In this document: in pieces, positions 33,167 to 42,128 of the stretch | Layout: each line of letters starts with the position of its first letter | Numbering within the stretch: position 1 is the stretch's first letter | From: an uncultured Bacteroidota bacterium | GTDB lineage: Bacteria > Bacteroidota > Bacteroidia > Chitinophagales > Chitinophagaceae | Direction of reading: 5' to 3' | Length of the DNA: 64,000 nt | Assembly: GCA_946479615.1 (NCBI GenBank) | Contig: CAMLGR010000004.1 | Location: forward strand, 3,813-67,812 | The notes under the pieces: generated by a model | Databases searched by the model: none | Told to the model about the DNA's origin: nothing | What the model saw: the letters and a program-made list of their open reading frames with translations, nothing else | Translations under genes and position numbers: made by a program

Positions 33167-33817
33167 ATGATTAAAAATGCGCTTTGCTCCTGGAGTGGCG
33201 GGAAAGACAGTTGTTTTGCCCTGATGAAAGCCATTGAACAGGGATATTCTCCCAACGTATTATTGAATGTATTGAATGAAGAAGGAAAGATCTCACGTTC
33301 GCATGGGATACCTGCTGCCATTCTTCAGCAACAGGCAGCGTATGCAGGATTGCCCATTCACCTGATCAGCAGTTCCTGGCAGGAATATGAAACACATTTT
33401 ACCAATGCCTTATCTGAACTGGCTGAAAAACATATGCTCTCCCATGCAGTCTTTGGTGATATCGATTTGCAGCCGCACCGCGACTGGGAAGAAAAAGTAT
33501 GCATGAATGCCGGTCTTACCGCTGTTCTGCCCTTATGGCAACAGGACCGCAAAGTACTGGTAATGCAAATGCTGGAAGCAGGTATTGAAACCATGATCGT
33601 CAGTTGTAATATGGTCATGGGAGAACGTTTTATCGGGAAGATGATTACGCCTGCTTTGGTAGATGAACTCGAATCGTTGCATATAGATGCCTGCGGGGAA
33701 AACGGCGAGTTTCATACGCTGGTATTGAATTGCCCGCTTTTTTCAAATCGCTTAAATATATCAGTGATAAAGAAAGTACAGCATGGCGAATATTGGTTTG
33801 GAATGCTGGAGAATTAA
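33167..33817 (+). CDS. PP-loop ATP pyrophosphatase (diphthine--ammonia ligase-like)
   Basis: The 216-residue protein starts MIKNALCSWSGGKDS, with the PP-loop SGGKDS that binds ATP. The ATG at 33140 is also possible but reads through repeat DNA. The Dph6/MJ0570-type architecture is shown by the conserved VFGDIDLQPHRDWEEKVC, the GLTAVLPLWQ segment and CGENGEFHTLVLNCP. In archaea and eukaryotes this family completes diphthamide; in bacteria its substrate is unknown. The call is therefore to the fold, not to the reaction. Confidence 0.88.
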   Translation: MIKNALCSWSGGKDSCFALMKAIEQGYSPNVLLNVLNEEGKISRSHGIPAAILQQQAAYAGLPIHLISSSWQEYETHFTNALSELAEKHMLSHAVFGDIDLQPHRDWEEKVCMNAGLTAVLPLWQQDRKVLVMQMLEAGIETMIVSCNMVMGERFIGKMITPALVDELESLHIDACGENGEFHTLVLNCPLFSNRLNISVIKKVQHGEYWFGMLEN

Positions 33818-33896
33818 GAAAAAGAGTTTTCTAATCCGGTTGTTGGTGAAAAGTATTATGCACGTAAGTTTTTGCCGATTGTAACACCAACGGCGT

Positions 33897-33942
33897 AAAA
33901 TTCAAAAGGGTTTACTGCAATAGTAAACCCTTTTGAATTTTT
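33897..33942. terminator. bidirectional terminator with 20-bp stem
   Basis: The 20-base arm AAAATTCAAAAGGGTTTACT (33897-33916) and its complement (33922-33941) form a perfect stem with a 5-base loop. It lies between two convergent genes and has T-rich or A-rich ends on both sides. Confidence 0.9.
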
Positions 33943-33956
33943 ACTTTTGACTTCCC

Positions 33957-34559
33957 TTACATCTTCACCGTTTCAGTCTTCTGCGCAAACGACATTTTAT
34001 TCAGCAGGTAATAGCCACCAAATAAAATAAAGCTCCACAATACTTCTCCGAAGATGAAATTACCGGCGAATCCTTTGATCAGGCCGTAATCGCGGTAATA
34101 AGCCAATGCATCACCATAGCAAAGCATCAGGCCGTTGAACGTAGCCGGGCGCTGGAAACCACCGCCGCCTAACCATACAAAGAAGTTGGAAACGATAAAG
34201 AATAAAACAGAACCCGAGATAGAGAACAGGAAAATATTTTTCAGGTTGATCTTTTTCATAAGGAAACCATACGTCGTCAGGATGGCAAAGGAAAGATACA
34301 CGGCCCATTGGCCTTCATAAAATCCAGGTCTTTCCAGGTAGCCACCCTTAAATAAAAGCTGCATGGCGATATCAGAGAGCAGGAGCGACAATATCGGCAA
34401 AGCCAGGGCCCATTTTTTATCTTTGATCACAGCACCACCGAACAATGCCATCGCCATTTGCGGAGCCAGTCCGGCCACATCATACGATAACAATCTTGAC
34501 AGCGCACTAACAATGATCAGAAGGATAAAAGCCAGTAAGGTCGATTTGGTAAATTTCAT
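33957..34559 (-). CDS. DUF6580-like multi-pass membrane protein
   Basis: The 200-residue hydrophobic protein has about five or six membrane helices: LLAFILLIIVSALSRLL, PQMAMALFGGAVI, WALALPILSLLLSDIAMQLL, AVYLSFAILTTYGFLM, IFLFSISGSVLFFIVSNFFV and IFGEVLWSFILFGGYYLL. The pattern of helices and the WALALPILSLLLSD and FFIVSNFFVWL motifs fit DUF6580, which resembles S components of ECF vitamin transporters. Substrate unknown. The promoter -7 element TATTTTTG lies 17 bases before its start on the minus strand. It neighbours manA head-to-tail with a 50-base gap. Confidence 0.8.
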   Translation of the reverse strand: MKFTKSTLLAFILLIIVSALSRLLSYDVAGLAPQMAMALFGGAVIKDKKWALALPILSLLLSDIAMQLLFKGGYLERPGFYEGQWAVYLSFAILTTYGFLMKKINLKNIFLFSISGSVLFFIVSNFFVWLGGGGFQRPATFNGLMLCYGDALAYYRDYGLIKGFAGNFIFGEVLWSFILFGGYYLLNKMSFAQKTETVKM

Positions 34560-34609
34560 ATCAATGAGTTTCGTTGCAAAAATAAAAGAAATTGCTCCAA
34601 TTATACAGC

Positions 34610-35818
34610 CTATTTTTCCGCACCCGGAACCGGTACAGAGGCCCTGAATACCAGTGCTTCCTTTGATGCTTCCAGTTCCACCGGCTGACCCGGAAATACA
34701 ATAGCTGAAGGACTGCCCTTTTGAAGGACAATACCGGGGCTTACCGTTACTTCTCCTTCTACCAGTAATAATATCTCGGCTGTGGATGGCGTGAAAGAAA
34801 CCCGTCCACCGGCCCCTATTTTAAAAGAGCTCAATTCAAAATCAGGAGCCGGGGTTTTATAAACCGTACCATCCCCTGCCCTGCTCCCTTTTAATATAGC
34901 AGGATGCGTGGCTTCGCAATTGACATGTTTCAATAATTCCTTTACATCGATATGCTTGGTAGTTAATCCGCCCCTTAATACATTATCAGAGCTCGCCATG
35001 ATCTCGATATTTTGTCCTTCGAGATACGCATGCGGTACACCTGCATCCTGGAAGATCGCTTCCCCGGTTTCCAGGTGAACCAGGTTAAAGAGATAAACAG
35101 AGAATAATCCCCTGTCAGTATCTCCATTCCTGGAGAAAGTCAGTGATCCCCTGGCGGCCCAGTAATCGGCAGAGGAAGGATGTAGTTTTTTTTCATGATA
35201 TAAAGGAATGATTCTGTCAAGCAAAGGCTTTAATTGTGTATTCACCATTGCCTGCGGGATTTCCATTACATGACTGTAAAGACCTTTGTAACCCGATTTT
35301 TCGAATATGGGTAACAAAGAAGCCAGTTCGGGTACTTTCATAAGCGTGGCCCGCAGCTCATCTTCGGGTTTGAATCCATGAAGCAACCAGAAACTACCCA
35401 TAGCAACCATGAGTTCCGGTTTATGATTATCATCTTTATAGTTACGGCTGGCCGAGGTAAGCGGAACACCGGCCTCATTCTCCTTTGCAAAATCATCCAC
35501 CGCTGCTGCTTTGGATGGATGCACCTGTATCGACAGCATATCTTTTACATCCAGCGCTTTAAAAAGATAAGGGATATTGCCAAAACGGGTATTTACATAA
35601 TCGCCGAGGGCAGCGGCTTTATGCTGGTTGATATAATCGGCCAATAAGAAGGTGTCACCTTGTAGTTCGATACGGCAGTCGGCCTGTGGGTGTACGCCCA
35701 TCCAATACTCTGCAAACGGTCTTTTTTCTGAATTTGAAACGTGTAAAAGCGCAGGAATAAAAGAAAAACCTCCCCAATCATAGTGTTTTACTGTCCCCGA
35801 TAATTTGGCTCCCGGCAT
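34610..35818 (-). CDS. manA: mannose-6-phosphate isomerase, class I
   Basis: The 402-residue protein interconverts mannose-6-phosphate and fructose-6-phosphate. Zinc ligands appear in LSIQVHPSKAAAV, DNHKPELMVAM and the AGVPHAYLEG region. The family's MASSDNVLRGGLTTKH is intact, with Arg as the catalytic residue. A C-terminal cupin-like beta domain follows. Length is that of type I enzymes. It is divergent from yraN with only 32 bases between the start codons, so the two genes share one promoter region. Confidence 0.96.
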   Translation of the reverse strand: MPGAKLSGTVKHYDWGGFSFIPALLHVSNSEKRPFAEYWMGVHPQADCRIELQGDTFLLADYINQHKAAALGDYVNTRFGNIPYLFKALDVKDMLSIQVHPSKAAAVDDFAKENEAGVPLTSASRNYKDDNHKPELMVAMGSFWLLHGFKPEDELRATLMKVPELASLLPIFEKSGYKGLYSHVMEIPQAMVNTQLKPLLDRIIPLYHEKKLHPSSADYWAARGSLTFSRNGDTDRGLFSVYLFNLVHLETGEAIFQDAGVPHAYLEGQNIEIMASSDNVLRGGLTTKHIDVKELLKHVNCEATHPAILKGSRAGDGTVYKTPAPDFELSSFKIGAGGRVSFTPSTAEILLLVEGEVTVSPGIVLQKGSPSAIVFPGQPVELEASKEALVFRASVPVPGAEK

Positions 35819-35850
35819 AATCCGTAATTAATTTGACATAAAGATACTAT

Positions 35851-36207
35851 ATGGCTTCACATAATAAAGTCGGTCAACAGGGTGAATTATTGGCCGATGC
35901 CTGGTTAAAACAACATGGATACGAGATCCTGCATCGCAACTGGCGGCATAAATATTTCGAGATCGATCTGTTGGCTGTTAAAGATAAAAAATTGCATATC
36001 GTGGAAGTAAAGACAAGGAACAAATCGGCTTATGGCTATCCTGAAGACAGCGTGACAAAGAAAAAATTCAGGAGCCTGAAACGTGCCGTAGATGAGTTTT
36101 TGTTCCTGAATCCTGTTTATCCCTGGATACAGTATGATATTCTTTCAATCACCCTGCATCATAATGGAGAACCGGAATATTTCCTGCTGGAAGATGTTTT
36201 TTTATAA
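35851..36207 (+). CDS. yraN: YraN family (UPF0102) protein
   Basis: The 118-residue protein has the UPF0102/YraN nuclease-like core: GELLADAWLKQHGYEIL, NWRHKYFEIDLLAV and IVEVKTRN, with the acidic-Lys arrangement of the PD-(D/E)XK superfamily (E-x-D and E-x-K). Its biological role is not settled. Its 3' end overlaps the stop of the convergent cysteine-cluster gene by six bases, leaving no room for a separate terminator. Confidence 0.93.
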   Translation: MASHNKVGQQGELLADAWLKQHGYEILHRNWRHKYFEIDLLAVKDKKLHIVEVKTRNKSAYGYPEDSVTKKKFRSLKRAVDEFLFLNPVYPWIQYDILSITLHHNGEPEYFLLEDVFL

Positions 36208-36717
36208 GGCAGATTTGGTTCGTTCGATCATTTTCTCGACGAGGCGATGTGTTGCGGGGCAATATTCAATATTCTGTTTATGCACATGCATATAATCAAC
36301 CATGCGTTTGGGCAGGTGCGGAAACCCGGAACAGTCAGCCGGCCTGACAGCATAGATGCTGCATTTGTTATCTTTTAGATTCAGGAACTGGCAAGGCTCT
36401 GTTTTATTCAGCCAATCGCCGGTATTTCTTTGTTTATATAACCATTTTGCCTTGAATTCGTCGGGTGTTTGATTCAGGTGAGCAGATATTCTTTTGATAT
36501 CGGCTGAATTAAAAGTGGGGGTCATTGTCTTGCAGCAATTCGCACAACTCAGGCAATCGACATCCTGCCAGACTTCCTTTTCCAGCTCTACCACCATCTT
36601 CTGTAATCCTCTCACAGGATTTTTTTCCAGCTTGGTGAGATAAGTACGGAAACTTCTTCTTGTCTGCTTTATTTTACGGCGAAAAGTACGCAGGTTTACG
36701 GGAGCAATTTCTGTCAT
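36202..36717 (-). CDS. YkgJ family cysteine cluster protein
   Basis: The 171-residue protein has eight or more clustered Cys: DVDCLSCANCCKTMTPTFN, PCQFLNLKDNKCSIYAVRP ADC. This matches the YkgJ/CxxCxxCC zinc or iron-sulfur group. The start MTEIAPVNLRTF at 36717 is chosen because a TATCTTCG -7-like element stands four bases before it. The frame runs open to 36741. Function is unknown, with metal binding likely. It converges on yraN. Confidence 0.88.
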   Translation of the reverse strand: MTEIAPVNLRTFRRKIKQTRRSFRTYLTKLEKNPVRGLQKMVVELEKEVWQDVDCLSCANCCKTMTPTFNSADIKRISAHLNQTPDEFKAKWLYKQRNTGDWLNKTEPCQFLNLKDNKCSIYAVRPADCSGFPHLPKRMVDYMHVHKQNIEYCPATHRLVEKMIERTKSAL

Positions 36718-36721
36718 AGAT

Positions 36722-36729
36722 CGAAGATA
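36722..36729 (-). promoter_or_regulatory. -7 element of the cysteine-cluster gene
   Basis: TATCTTCG on the minus strand, four bases before the ATG at 36717, deviates from TAnnTTTG by one base. The spacing equals that of clpS, kdsA, higB, the esterase and the GAF gene. Confidence 0.45.
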
Positions 36730-36855
36730 AGAGAAAGTCAAAATTCAAAAAGTAAAAATTCAAAATATGAGGCTGTTTTTTTTGCTTTCCTCACGTCGTA
36801 AAAAATACCGGGCTGATTTTGGCTTTTGACTTTTAAATTTTGCCTTTCAAATGAA

Positions 36856-36887
36856 TTTGTAATAAGTCCCCGCAATAACTATTTTTG
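36856..36887 (+). promoter_or_regulatory. consensus Bacteroidota promoter
   Basis: TTTG (36856-36859), a spacer of exactly 20 bases and TATTTTTG (36880-36887) make a full match. The ATG follows after 22 bases. Confidence 0.7.
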
Positions 36888-36909
36888 TTTCCCATAAACC
36901 AATATAAAT

Positions 36910-37566
36910 ATGAGAATATTCCTGGTACTGGCTACAGCTCTTCTACTTACACGCACATTTTGCGCCTGTAAGTCCTCTGATACAGCAGCTACTTTCTGTG
37001 ATACGGCTTGCCTGAAGGACACCCTGAAGTTCATCAAAGCAGAACATCCTTTGCATCCCCATGTTTATATCAGCGCCGCCAATTGCGTGGCCGATACACT
37101 GATGTGGAGTTATGAAAATATGGGTGTGAACCGCAAAGTAGGATTTGCCGACATCCTCGGCGGCAATATTCATATCAATAAAGATTATATCACCTGTTTT
37201 ATCAAAGATACGATCTCTGCTACCCTGAAGTTCAATGACTGTTCTACCGGCAGGGGTTTCCTGTTGAAAGTACCATTCAGCCGGACAGAAAAAATGTCCT
37301 TGAAAAGCAGTGCGCTGAATTCTTTTGATCCGAAATTCGCCATTGCCGATGGTTATGTAGCGTATAGCGATCGCGGAAATATTTTTGCAGAAGAACTGGT
37401 TACCGGCAAAACAGCAATGATGACCTTTGGCACTAAGGTAGATATCGATTACGATGTTATTCACCAGACAGTCGATTCCGTCAGCGTAACGCCAACGAAG
37501 ATCTGGGCAAAAGTGAAATATGGCGACAAATGGGAAGTGAAAGAAAAAGATGTAGAGTTTAAATGA
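36910..37566 (+). CDS. exported protein of unknown function
   Basis: The 218-residue protein has an N-terminal signal (MRIFLVLATALLLTRTFCAC), with a Cys that could be a lipidated residue but a weak lipobox. The mature part is mainly beta, with Cys pairs (SDTAATFCDTACLKD, ISAANCVADT), which may form disulfides. I do not recognise the family. It has its own consensus promoter. The downstream gap holds the family H repeat, then xerD. Confidence 0.75.
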   Translation: MRIFLVLATALLLTRTFCACKSSDTAATFCDTACLKDTLKFIKAEHPLHPHVYISAANCVADTLMWSYENMGVNRKVGFADILGGNIHINKDYITCFIKDTISATLKFNDCSTGRGFLLKVPFSRTEKMSLKSSALNSFDPKFAIADGYVAYSDRGNIFAEELVTGKTAMMTFGTKVDIDYDVIHQTVDSVSVTPTKIWAKVKYGDKWEVKEKDVEFK

Positions 37567-37660
37567 TTTGGATATTAGTGGATTGGGAAATTGGGTTGCC
37601 CGGGCACCGTTAAATACCGGCTTAAAAAAAATTCCAAATCCACTAATTCCCCAATTCCCC
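37565..37660. repeat. imperfect inverted repeat, family H
   Basis: The left part (TTGGATATTAGTGGATTGGG) and the right part (TTCCAAATCCACTAATTCCC) pair imperfectly between the exported-protein gene and xerD. The same GGAATTGGGAAATT word forms the perfect hairpin at 13776-13883. Confidence 0.5.
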
Positions 37661-37669
37661 TGATTCAAA

Positions 37670-38572
37670 ATGTGGGACGCTTATAAAAAAGGATTTAAAG
37701 CCTATCTCCAACTGGAGAAATCACTTTCTGAAAATTCAGTAGAAGCCTACCTGCGTGATATCGATAAGTTGACACAGTTCCTCCAGGAAGCCTCTCTTTT
37801 AAAAAATCCTGATGCGATTGAATTAAAGGACCTGCAGCAGTTCCTGAAATGGATCACCGAACTGGGTATGACTGCTTCTTCACAGGCACGTATTATTTCC
37901 GGGATCAAATCATTTTACAAATATTGCCTGCTGGAAAATATTTCGCGTCTCGATCCAACAGCTTTACTCGAAGCGCCCAAACTCAAACGTGCTCTCCCCG
38001 ATGTATTGGGTTTCGAAGAGATCGAGGCGATCATCAACCAGGTCGATTTAAGCAAACCCGAAGGCGGTCGTAATAAAGCGATACTGGAAACCATGTATAG
38101 CTGCGGGCTGCGGGTAAGCGAAGTCGTGAACCTGAAATTATCGCAGCTATACCTAGATGCAGGTTTTATCCGTGTCCTGGGAAAAGGCGACAAGGAACGG
38201 CTGGTACCAATTGGCAGCAGCGCGATCAAGTATATTACTATTTATAAAAATAATATCCGCATACATACCCAACCAACGCCGGGCAACGAGGATATTGTCT
38301 TTTTGAATAACCGCGGCAGTAAATTATCCAGGGTGATGATCTTCCTGATCATTAAAGACCTGGTAAAAAAGGCAGGGATTAAAAAAACTGTTTCGCCACA
38401 TACGTTTCGTCATTCCTTTGCTACCCACCTGGTAGAAGGCGGCGCCGATCTCCGGGCCGTACAGGAAATGCTGGGCCATGAAAGTATTACGACCACCGAA
38501 ATTTATACCCACCTGGACAGGGAGTTTTTACGAAAGACATTGGAAAATTTTCATCCGGCGTTTCAGAAATGA
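37670..38572 (+). CDS. xerD: tyrosine recombinase XerD-like
   Basis: The 300-residue protein has the standard Xer layout: N-terminal SAM-like core-binding domain (SLSENSVEAYLRDIDKL) and C-terminal catalytic domain with the first Arg in SCGLRVSEVVNL, Lys in GKGDKERLVPIG, HTFRH, LGHESITTTEIYTHLD and nucleophile Tyr279. All catalytic residues are present, unlike in the island integrase. It resolves chromosome dimers at dif. The chromosomal setting among housekeeping genes fits XerD or the single XerC/XerD of this phylum; I cannot tell which. Confidence 0.93.
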   Translation: MWDAYKKGFKAYLQLEKSLSENSVEAYLRDIDKLTQFLQEASLLKNPDAIELKDLQQFLKWITELGMTASSQARIISGIKSFYKYCLLENISRLDPTALLEAPKLKRALPDVLGFEEIEAIINQVDLSKPEGGRNKAILETMYSCGLRVSEVVNLKLSQLYLDAGFIRVLGKGDKERLVPIGSSAIKYITIYKNNIRIHTQPTPGNEDIVFLNNRGSKLSRVMIFLIIKDLVKKAGIKKTVSPHTFRHSFATHLVEGGADLRAVQEMLGHESITTTEIYTHLDREFLRKTLENFHPAFQK

Positions 38573-38590
38573 ATGAGGAATGAGGAATCA

Positions 38591-38677
38591 AAAATTATGA
38601 ATTATGAATTCAGAGTTATGAATGGGTGTACTATGCTGGAAGATTCATTCTGCATTCATAATTCTTAATTCATAATT
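38591..38677. repeat. imperfect inverted repeat, family E copy 2
   Basis: AATTATGAATTATGAATTC (left) pairs imperfectly with CATTCATAATTCTTAATTC (right, from 38653) across the xerD / 38676 convergent gap. The right arm runs into the stop codon of the minus-strand gene. Confidence 0.55.
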
Positions 38678-39365
38678 ATCTCTCTACTTCCATATATCCC
38701 ACTGTCACAATAATATCATCCTGTTTGGCCAGTACCAGTTCAACCTGTTTTGCTGATTTTGGTTTCTTTCCCAGGCGAATGCTTTTTTGAAGGGGTTCAA
38801 ATCCTGTCCCGGTTGCTATCAGCGTGATTTTTCTTTCTGTTCCTGTATACGTGATCTTAAAGTTGCCGCCTCTATCGGTAATGCCTGAACTATTCGTTCC
38901 CATAATAGTTACAATAATTCCGGGAATGCCTTCCTCCTCACCATTCAATACACTCCCGCTGATCATATGTTCGGGCTTATTTTTTCCCGGATCATAACAT
39001 ACCACTTTACCACGCACAGGACCTCTCTCAATAACAGACGTACCTACTCTCACCTGGCCCTGTGCTGCTGCTTTGGTGCTGACAAGGAAAGCAGGTATCA
39101 CTAACTGGAAAAAATAACGTACCCAGGGAATCCGTTTTACCGGAATGATCATATCACGTTCCAGTTGCTCATTCATCATCCGTCCGCAGACAGAACCGGT
39201 AGATGGTCTTTTGAAAAAAGCAATCACTTCGGCATCGCTCATCGATGTAAAATCAACTACGCGCGTCTGGCAGGAACCACAAAAACGCCCCTGCTCTACC
39301 GGTGTCATTTTATTCCAGTCTTCATGACAGGGTTCGGCGATAGATAATTGAATATTTTTTCCCAT
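38676..39365 (-). CDS. inner-membrane-like protein with carboxypeptidase-regulatory domain
   Basis: The 229-residue protein begins MGKNIQLSIAEPCHEDWNKM and contains the Cys-rich motif GRFCGSCQTRVVDFTSMSDAE, a conserved N-terminal module in Bacteroidota proteins. After a hydrophobic segment (WVRYFFQLVIPAFLVSTKAAAQ) comes a carboxypeptidase-regulatory-like domain (ISGSVLNGEEEGIPGIIVTIMGTNSSG). The start at 39365 is chosen over 39404. Function is unknown. It may anchor or present something at the envelope. The next gene on the strand is a plug-domain protein. Confidence 0.75.
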   Translation of the reverse strand: MGKNIQLSIAEPCHEDWNKMTPVEQGRFCGSCQTRVVDFTSMSDAEVIAFFKRPSTGSVCGRMMNEQLERDMIIPVKRIPWVRYFFQLVIPAFLVSTKAAAQGQVRVGTSVIERGPVRGKVVCYDPGKNKPEHMISGSVLNGEEEGIPGIIVTIMGTNSSGITDRGGNFKITYTGTERKITLIATGTGFEPLQKSIRLGKKPKSAKQVELVLAKQDDIIVTVGYMEVER

Positions 39366-39384
39366 ACATTTAGTTTTATCAGAT

Positions 39385-39476
39385 TTTTCACCACATAGGA
39401 TCATAAAGGCATAGGTTTCACATAGGATTATCTATGTGTGAATTTTCTATGTTTCTATGATCCTATGTGGTGAAAA
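39385..39476. repeat. long inverted repeat, family D copy 1
   Basis: The 30-base arms 39385-39414 and 39447-39476 are complementary at 27 positions, built on CACCACATAGGATCATA. It lies between two same-strand genes, immediately upstream of the 38676-39365 start. Confidence 0.8.
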
Positions 39477-39502
39477 AAAAGTCATAATCCTTTTATTTCC
39501 GG

Positions 39503-39958
39503 TTAATCTTTTAACTGACAGCTATCAATAATATTTTTAATAACAGATTCCCTGAATTCCTTTGACCTGGTAGTAATAATGATCACTCCATTTCTTCCTG
39601 CATCTCCATACTTCGCTACTTCTTTCCCTGTTTTCAACACTTCGATGGTTTCTACATCCGAAGCAGCAAGAGGTATCTTTGAAATATCATTTGTCATAAT
39701 TCCATCCACTACAAACAGGGGCGGACTATCACTAACTCTTTTCGTGCAAATGAGCCGGATGGGTGTGCTTGCCGGTACCGCTTTGGGTCGATTCAATGCC
39801 GAATCGATATGGGTTAACAACGGTTTTCTTTGTGTACACTCGCTGATGACGATGACAGGCGATGCCAGCCTGGTAGTCGTCAGCGTATCTTTTTGCTGTG
39901 ACCAACTGCTGTTGCTGATCAATAACACAAAAAATAAACTACTATATCGCATAAGCAT
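39503..39958 (-). CDS. TonB plug-domain protein (barrel-less)
   Basis: The 151-residue secreted protein has a signal peptide (MLMRYSSLFFVLLISNSSWS) and then only a TonB-receptor plug-like module: PLFVVDGIMTNDISKIPL, DVETIEVLKTGKEVAKYG and GRNGVIIITTRSK. No beta-barrel follows. Such free-standing plugs are known in Bacteroidota but not well explained. It may couple to TonB without transporting. Neighbours are the VWA protein and the carboxypeptidase-regulatory protein, all on the minus strand. Confidence 0.82.
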   Translation of the reverse strand: MLMRYSSLFFVLLISNSSWSQQKDTLTTTRLASPVIVISECTQRKPLLTHIDSALNRPKAVPASTPIRLICTKRVSDSPPLFVVDGIMTNDISKIPLAASDVETIEVLKTGKEVAKYGDAGRNGVIIITTRSKEFRESVIKNIIDSCQLKD

Positions 39959-40024
39959 GATTTAAAAATGAAGGAACCGGTAAACACCGGCTCCTGTTGG
40001 TTACCCTGAAAGGGCTCTAACCGG

Positions 40025-42046
40025 CTATCTTGATATTCTTTTCCCGGGTACAGGAACAAACCCAGCTACTTCATCCTCCCTTTCCCCATTCTCTTTCGCC
40101 AATGATTGTGCACTTTCTACTAACCGTACAAATTCAGAACGGTAGCCTTCATCGTCGTTACTTTTTGATTTCCGGGCCATTTGTATAACGTTACTGAATG
40201 AGGCGTTGGACCGGTATTCAGAATTTCGCAGCAACATTCCGAATTCGGCTACCGAGGCTGCAAAACGAAAATTATCCGATGTTTTGGCAATAGATACCTG
40301 TTTGTCTGTTACAGGATGTTCGATGAGTTTACTCACATCACCATCAGGCGCTTTATAGCGGAATTTGACCGTCAGGATTTCATCTGTGCCCGGTGCTGTT
40401 ACGGTTTTATTTTTTTCCGGCTGATATTTGAGGTCGTCTACTTTTGCCAGGAACGGATCTTTGATACCCACAGGGATCACTTCGTACAAAGCAGTTACGG
40501 TATGGCCGCTGCCCAATTCGCCTGCATCTTTTTTATCATCATTAAAATCTTCTTTGGCCAGCATACGGTTCTCATACCCGATCAACCGGTAACCCTGGAC
40601 CTTAGCCGGATTAAATTCGATCTGGAGTTTTACATCTTTGGCGATCGTGAATAATGTGCCGCCAAATTCATTTACCAATACTTTCTTTGCTTCACTCATT
40701 CCATCGATATAAGCGTGATTACCATTTCCTTTATCCGCCAGCTTTTGCATCTTATTATCCTTGTAATTACCCATACCATAACCAAGCACAGTAAGGAACA
40801 CACCGCTTTTTCTTTCTTCTTCCACCATTCTTTCCATGGCGTCATCACTGCTTTCACCTACGTTGAAATCGCCATCGGTACAAAGTATGACGCGGTTGTT
40901 ACCGTCTTTTACAAAATATTGCCTGGCTGTTTTGTATGCCAGTCTGATCCCTGCTCCACCGGCTGTTGATCCACCTGCTTCCAGGTTATCGATCGCTTCT
41001 TTGATCTTCGTTTTGTTGGTACCGCTGGTAGGAGCCAATACCAATCCTGCTGCACCTGCATAGACTACCATAGCCACTTTATCCTGTTCGCGCAATTGAT
41101 CCACCAGCATTTTCATTGAGGCTTTTACGAGTGGCAATTTGTTCTCCATGTTCATCGAACCCGATACATCGATCAGGAAAACAAGATTGGATGCAGGCAG
41201 GTTTTCCGTTGGTATTTTTTTGCCCTGCAACCCGATCAATACCAGTTTATGATTTTTGTTCCAGGGAGCATCCGATATTTCGGTATTAATAGAAAAAGGC
41301 TGATCGTTCTCTGGTTGTGGATATTCGTAATGAAAGTAATTGACCATTTCTTCGATACGCACAGCACCGGCAGGTGGTAATTGTCCCTGGTTCAGGTAAC
41401 GACGCACGTTGCTGTAAGAAGCGGCATCCACATCGATGGAGAAAGTGGAAAGCGGATTATCGGTAACTTTCAGGAAACGATTTTCTATAATACGATCATA
41501 ATCTTCTGTATTGAAATCCTCAGCGATTGAATCGCTGATGCCTGTTCTGTTGACATGTAAACCCGGTGTGCGATCATACATACCGCGTACTGCCGGCGCT
41601 GCACCCGGATACCCCTGCTGATAATTGTAATTAGTTTTTGCGCTATTCATCGCCCTGCTGCCATAGATCTGTGTACTTGACATAGTCATATCCCTTTTTC
41701 TTTGTGAACCATATCCCGTTACAATTACTTCCTGCAAACTCTGGGTGGAGAAAGCCAATGTTATATTGACAGTGGTCTTTCCCTTTAATTTGATCGTCTG
41801 TTTAGTATATCCTATTCCTTCTATTATCAATACAGCCTGGTCACTGTTTACTTTTAACTGGAAACTACCATCCGTACTGGTATACGTGGTATTGTTGGTT
41901 CCTTTTTCGGAAACAGTAGCCCCGATCACGGCATTACCCGATTCATCGGTGATCTTACCATTGATGGTAACGCTACCCGTATTAAAATCCCGGAACGCCA
42001 GCAAGGCGATAAATACCGGGACCAGCATAAAGACAATTCGCTTCAT
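40025..42046 (-). CDS. VWA-domain protein with receptor-like N-terminus
   Basis: The 673-residue protein has a signal anchor, a carboxypeptidase-regulatory-like domain (about 25-100, VTINGKITDESGNAVIGATV) ending in the SusC-type junction VIVTGYGSQRKRDMT, a von Willebrand A domain (about 285-450, LVFLIDVSGSMNMENKLP with the MIDAS DxSxS) and a C-terminal DUF3520-like region. VWA proteins bind ligands through the metal site. The plug and barrel of a SusC receptor are missing. It is divergent from the sigma factor gene, sharing an 82-base promoter region. Confidence 0.9.
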   Translation of the reverse strand: MKRIVFMLVPVFIALLAFRDFNTGSVTINGKITDESGNAVIGATVSEKGTNNTTYTSTDGSFQLKVNSDQAVLIIEGIGYTKQTIKLKGKTTVNITLAFSTQSLQEVIVTGYGSQRKRDMTMSSTQIYGSRAMNSAKTNYNYQQGYPGAAPAVRGMYDRTPGLHVNRTGISDSIAEDFNTEDYDRIIENRFLKVTDNPLSTFSIDVDAASYSNVRRYLNQGQLPPAGAVRIEEMVNYFHYEYPQPENDQPFSINTEISDAPWNKNHKLVLIGLQGKKIPTENLPASNLVFLIDVSGSMNMENKLPLVKASMKMLVDQLREQDKVAMVVYAGAAGLVLAPTSGTNKTKIKEAIDNLEAGGSTAGGAGIRLAYKTARQYFVKDGNNRVILCTDGDFNVGESSDDAMERMVEEERKSGVFLTVLGYGMGNYKDNKMQKLADKGNGNHAYIDGMSEAKKVLVNEFGGTLFTIAKDVKLQIEFNPAKVQGYRLIGYENRMLAKEDFNDDKKDAGELGSGHTVTALYEVIPVGIKDPFLAKVDDLKYQPEKNKTVTAPGTDEILTVKFRYKAPDGDVSKLIEHPVTDKQVSIAKTSDNFRFAASVAEFGMLLRNSEYRSNASFSNVIQMARKSKSNDDEGYRSEFVRLVESAQSLAKENGEREDEVAGFVPVPGKRISR

Positions 42047-42128
42047 AAAGTATATTTACAGGTAGAGATGCTCCATTTTTAGCAATTGCATAAGAATCCG
42101 TAAAAATTTTATTGCTAATTTTAATCCG

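Noticed and set aside
36943..37668. 241-residue frame opposite the exported-protein gene
   Set aside because: It overlaps a gene with a consensus promoter and signal peptide, and its own composition is aromatic-rich and unlikely.
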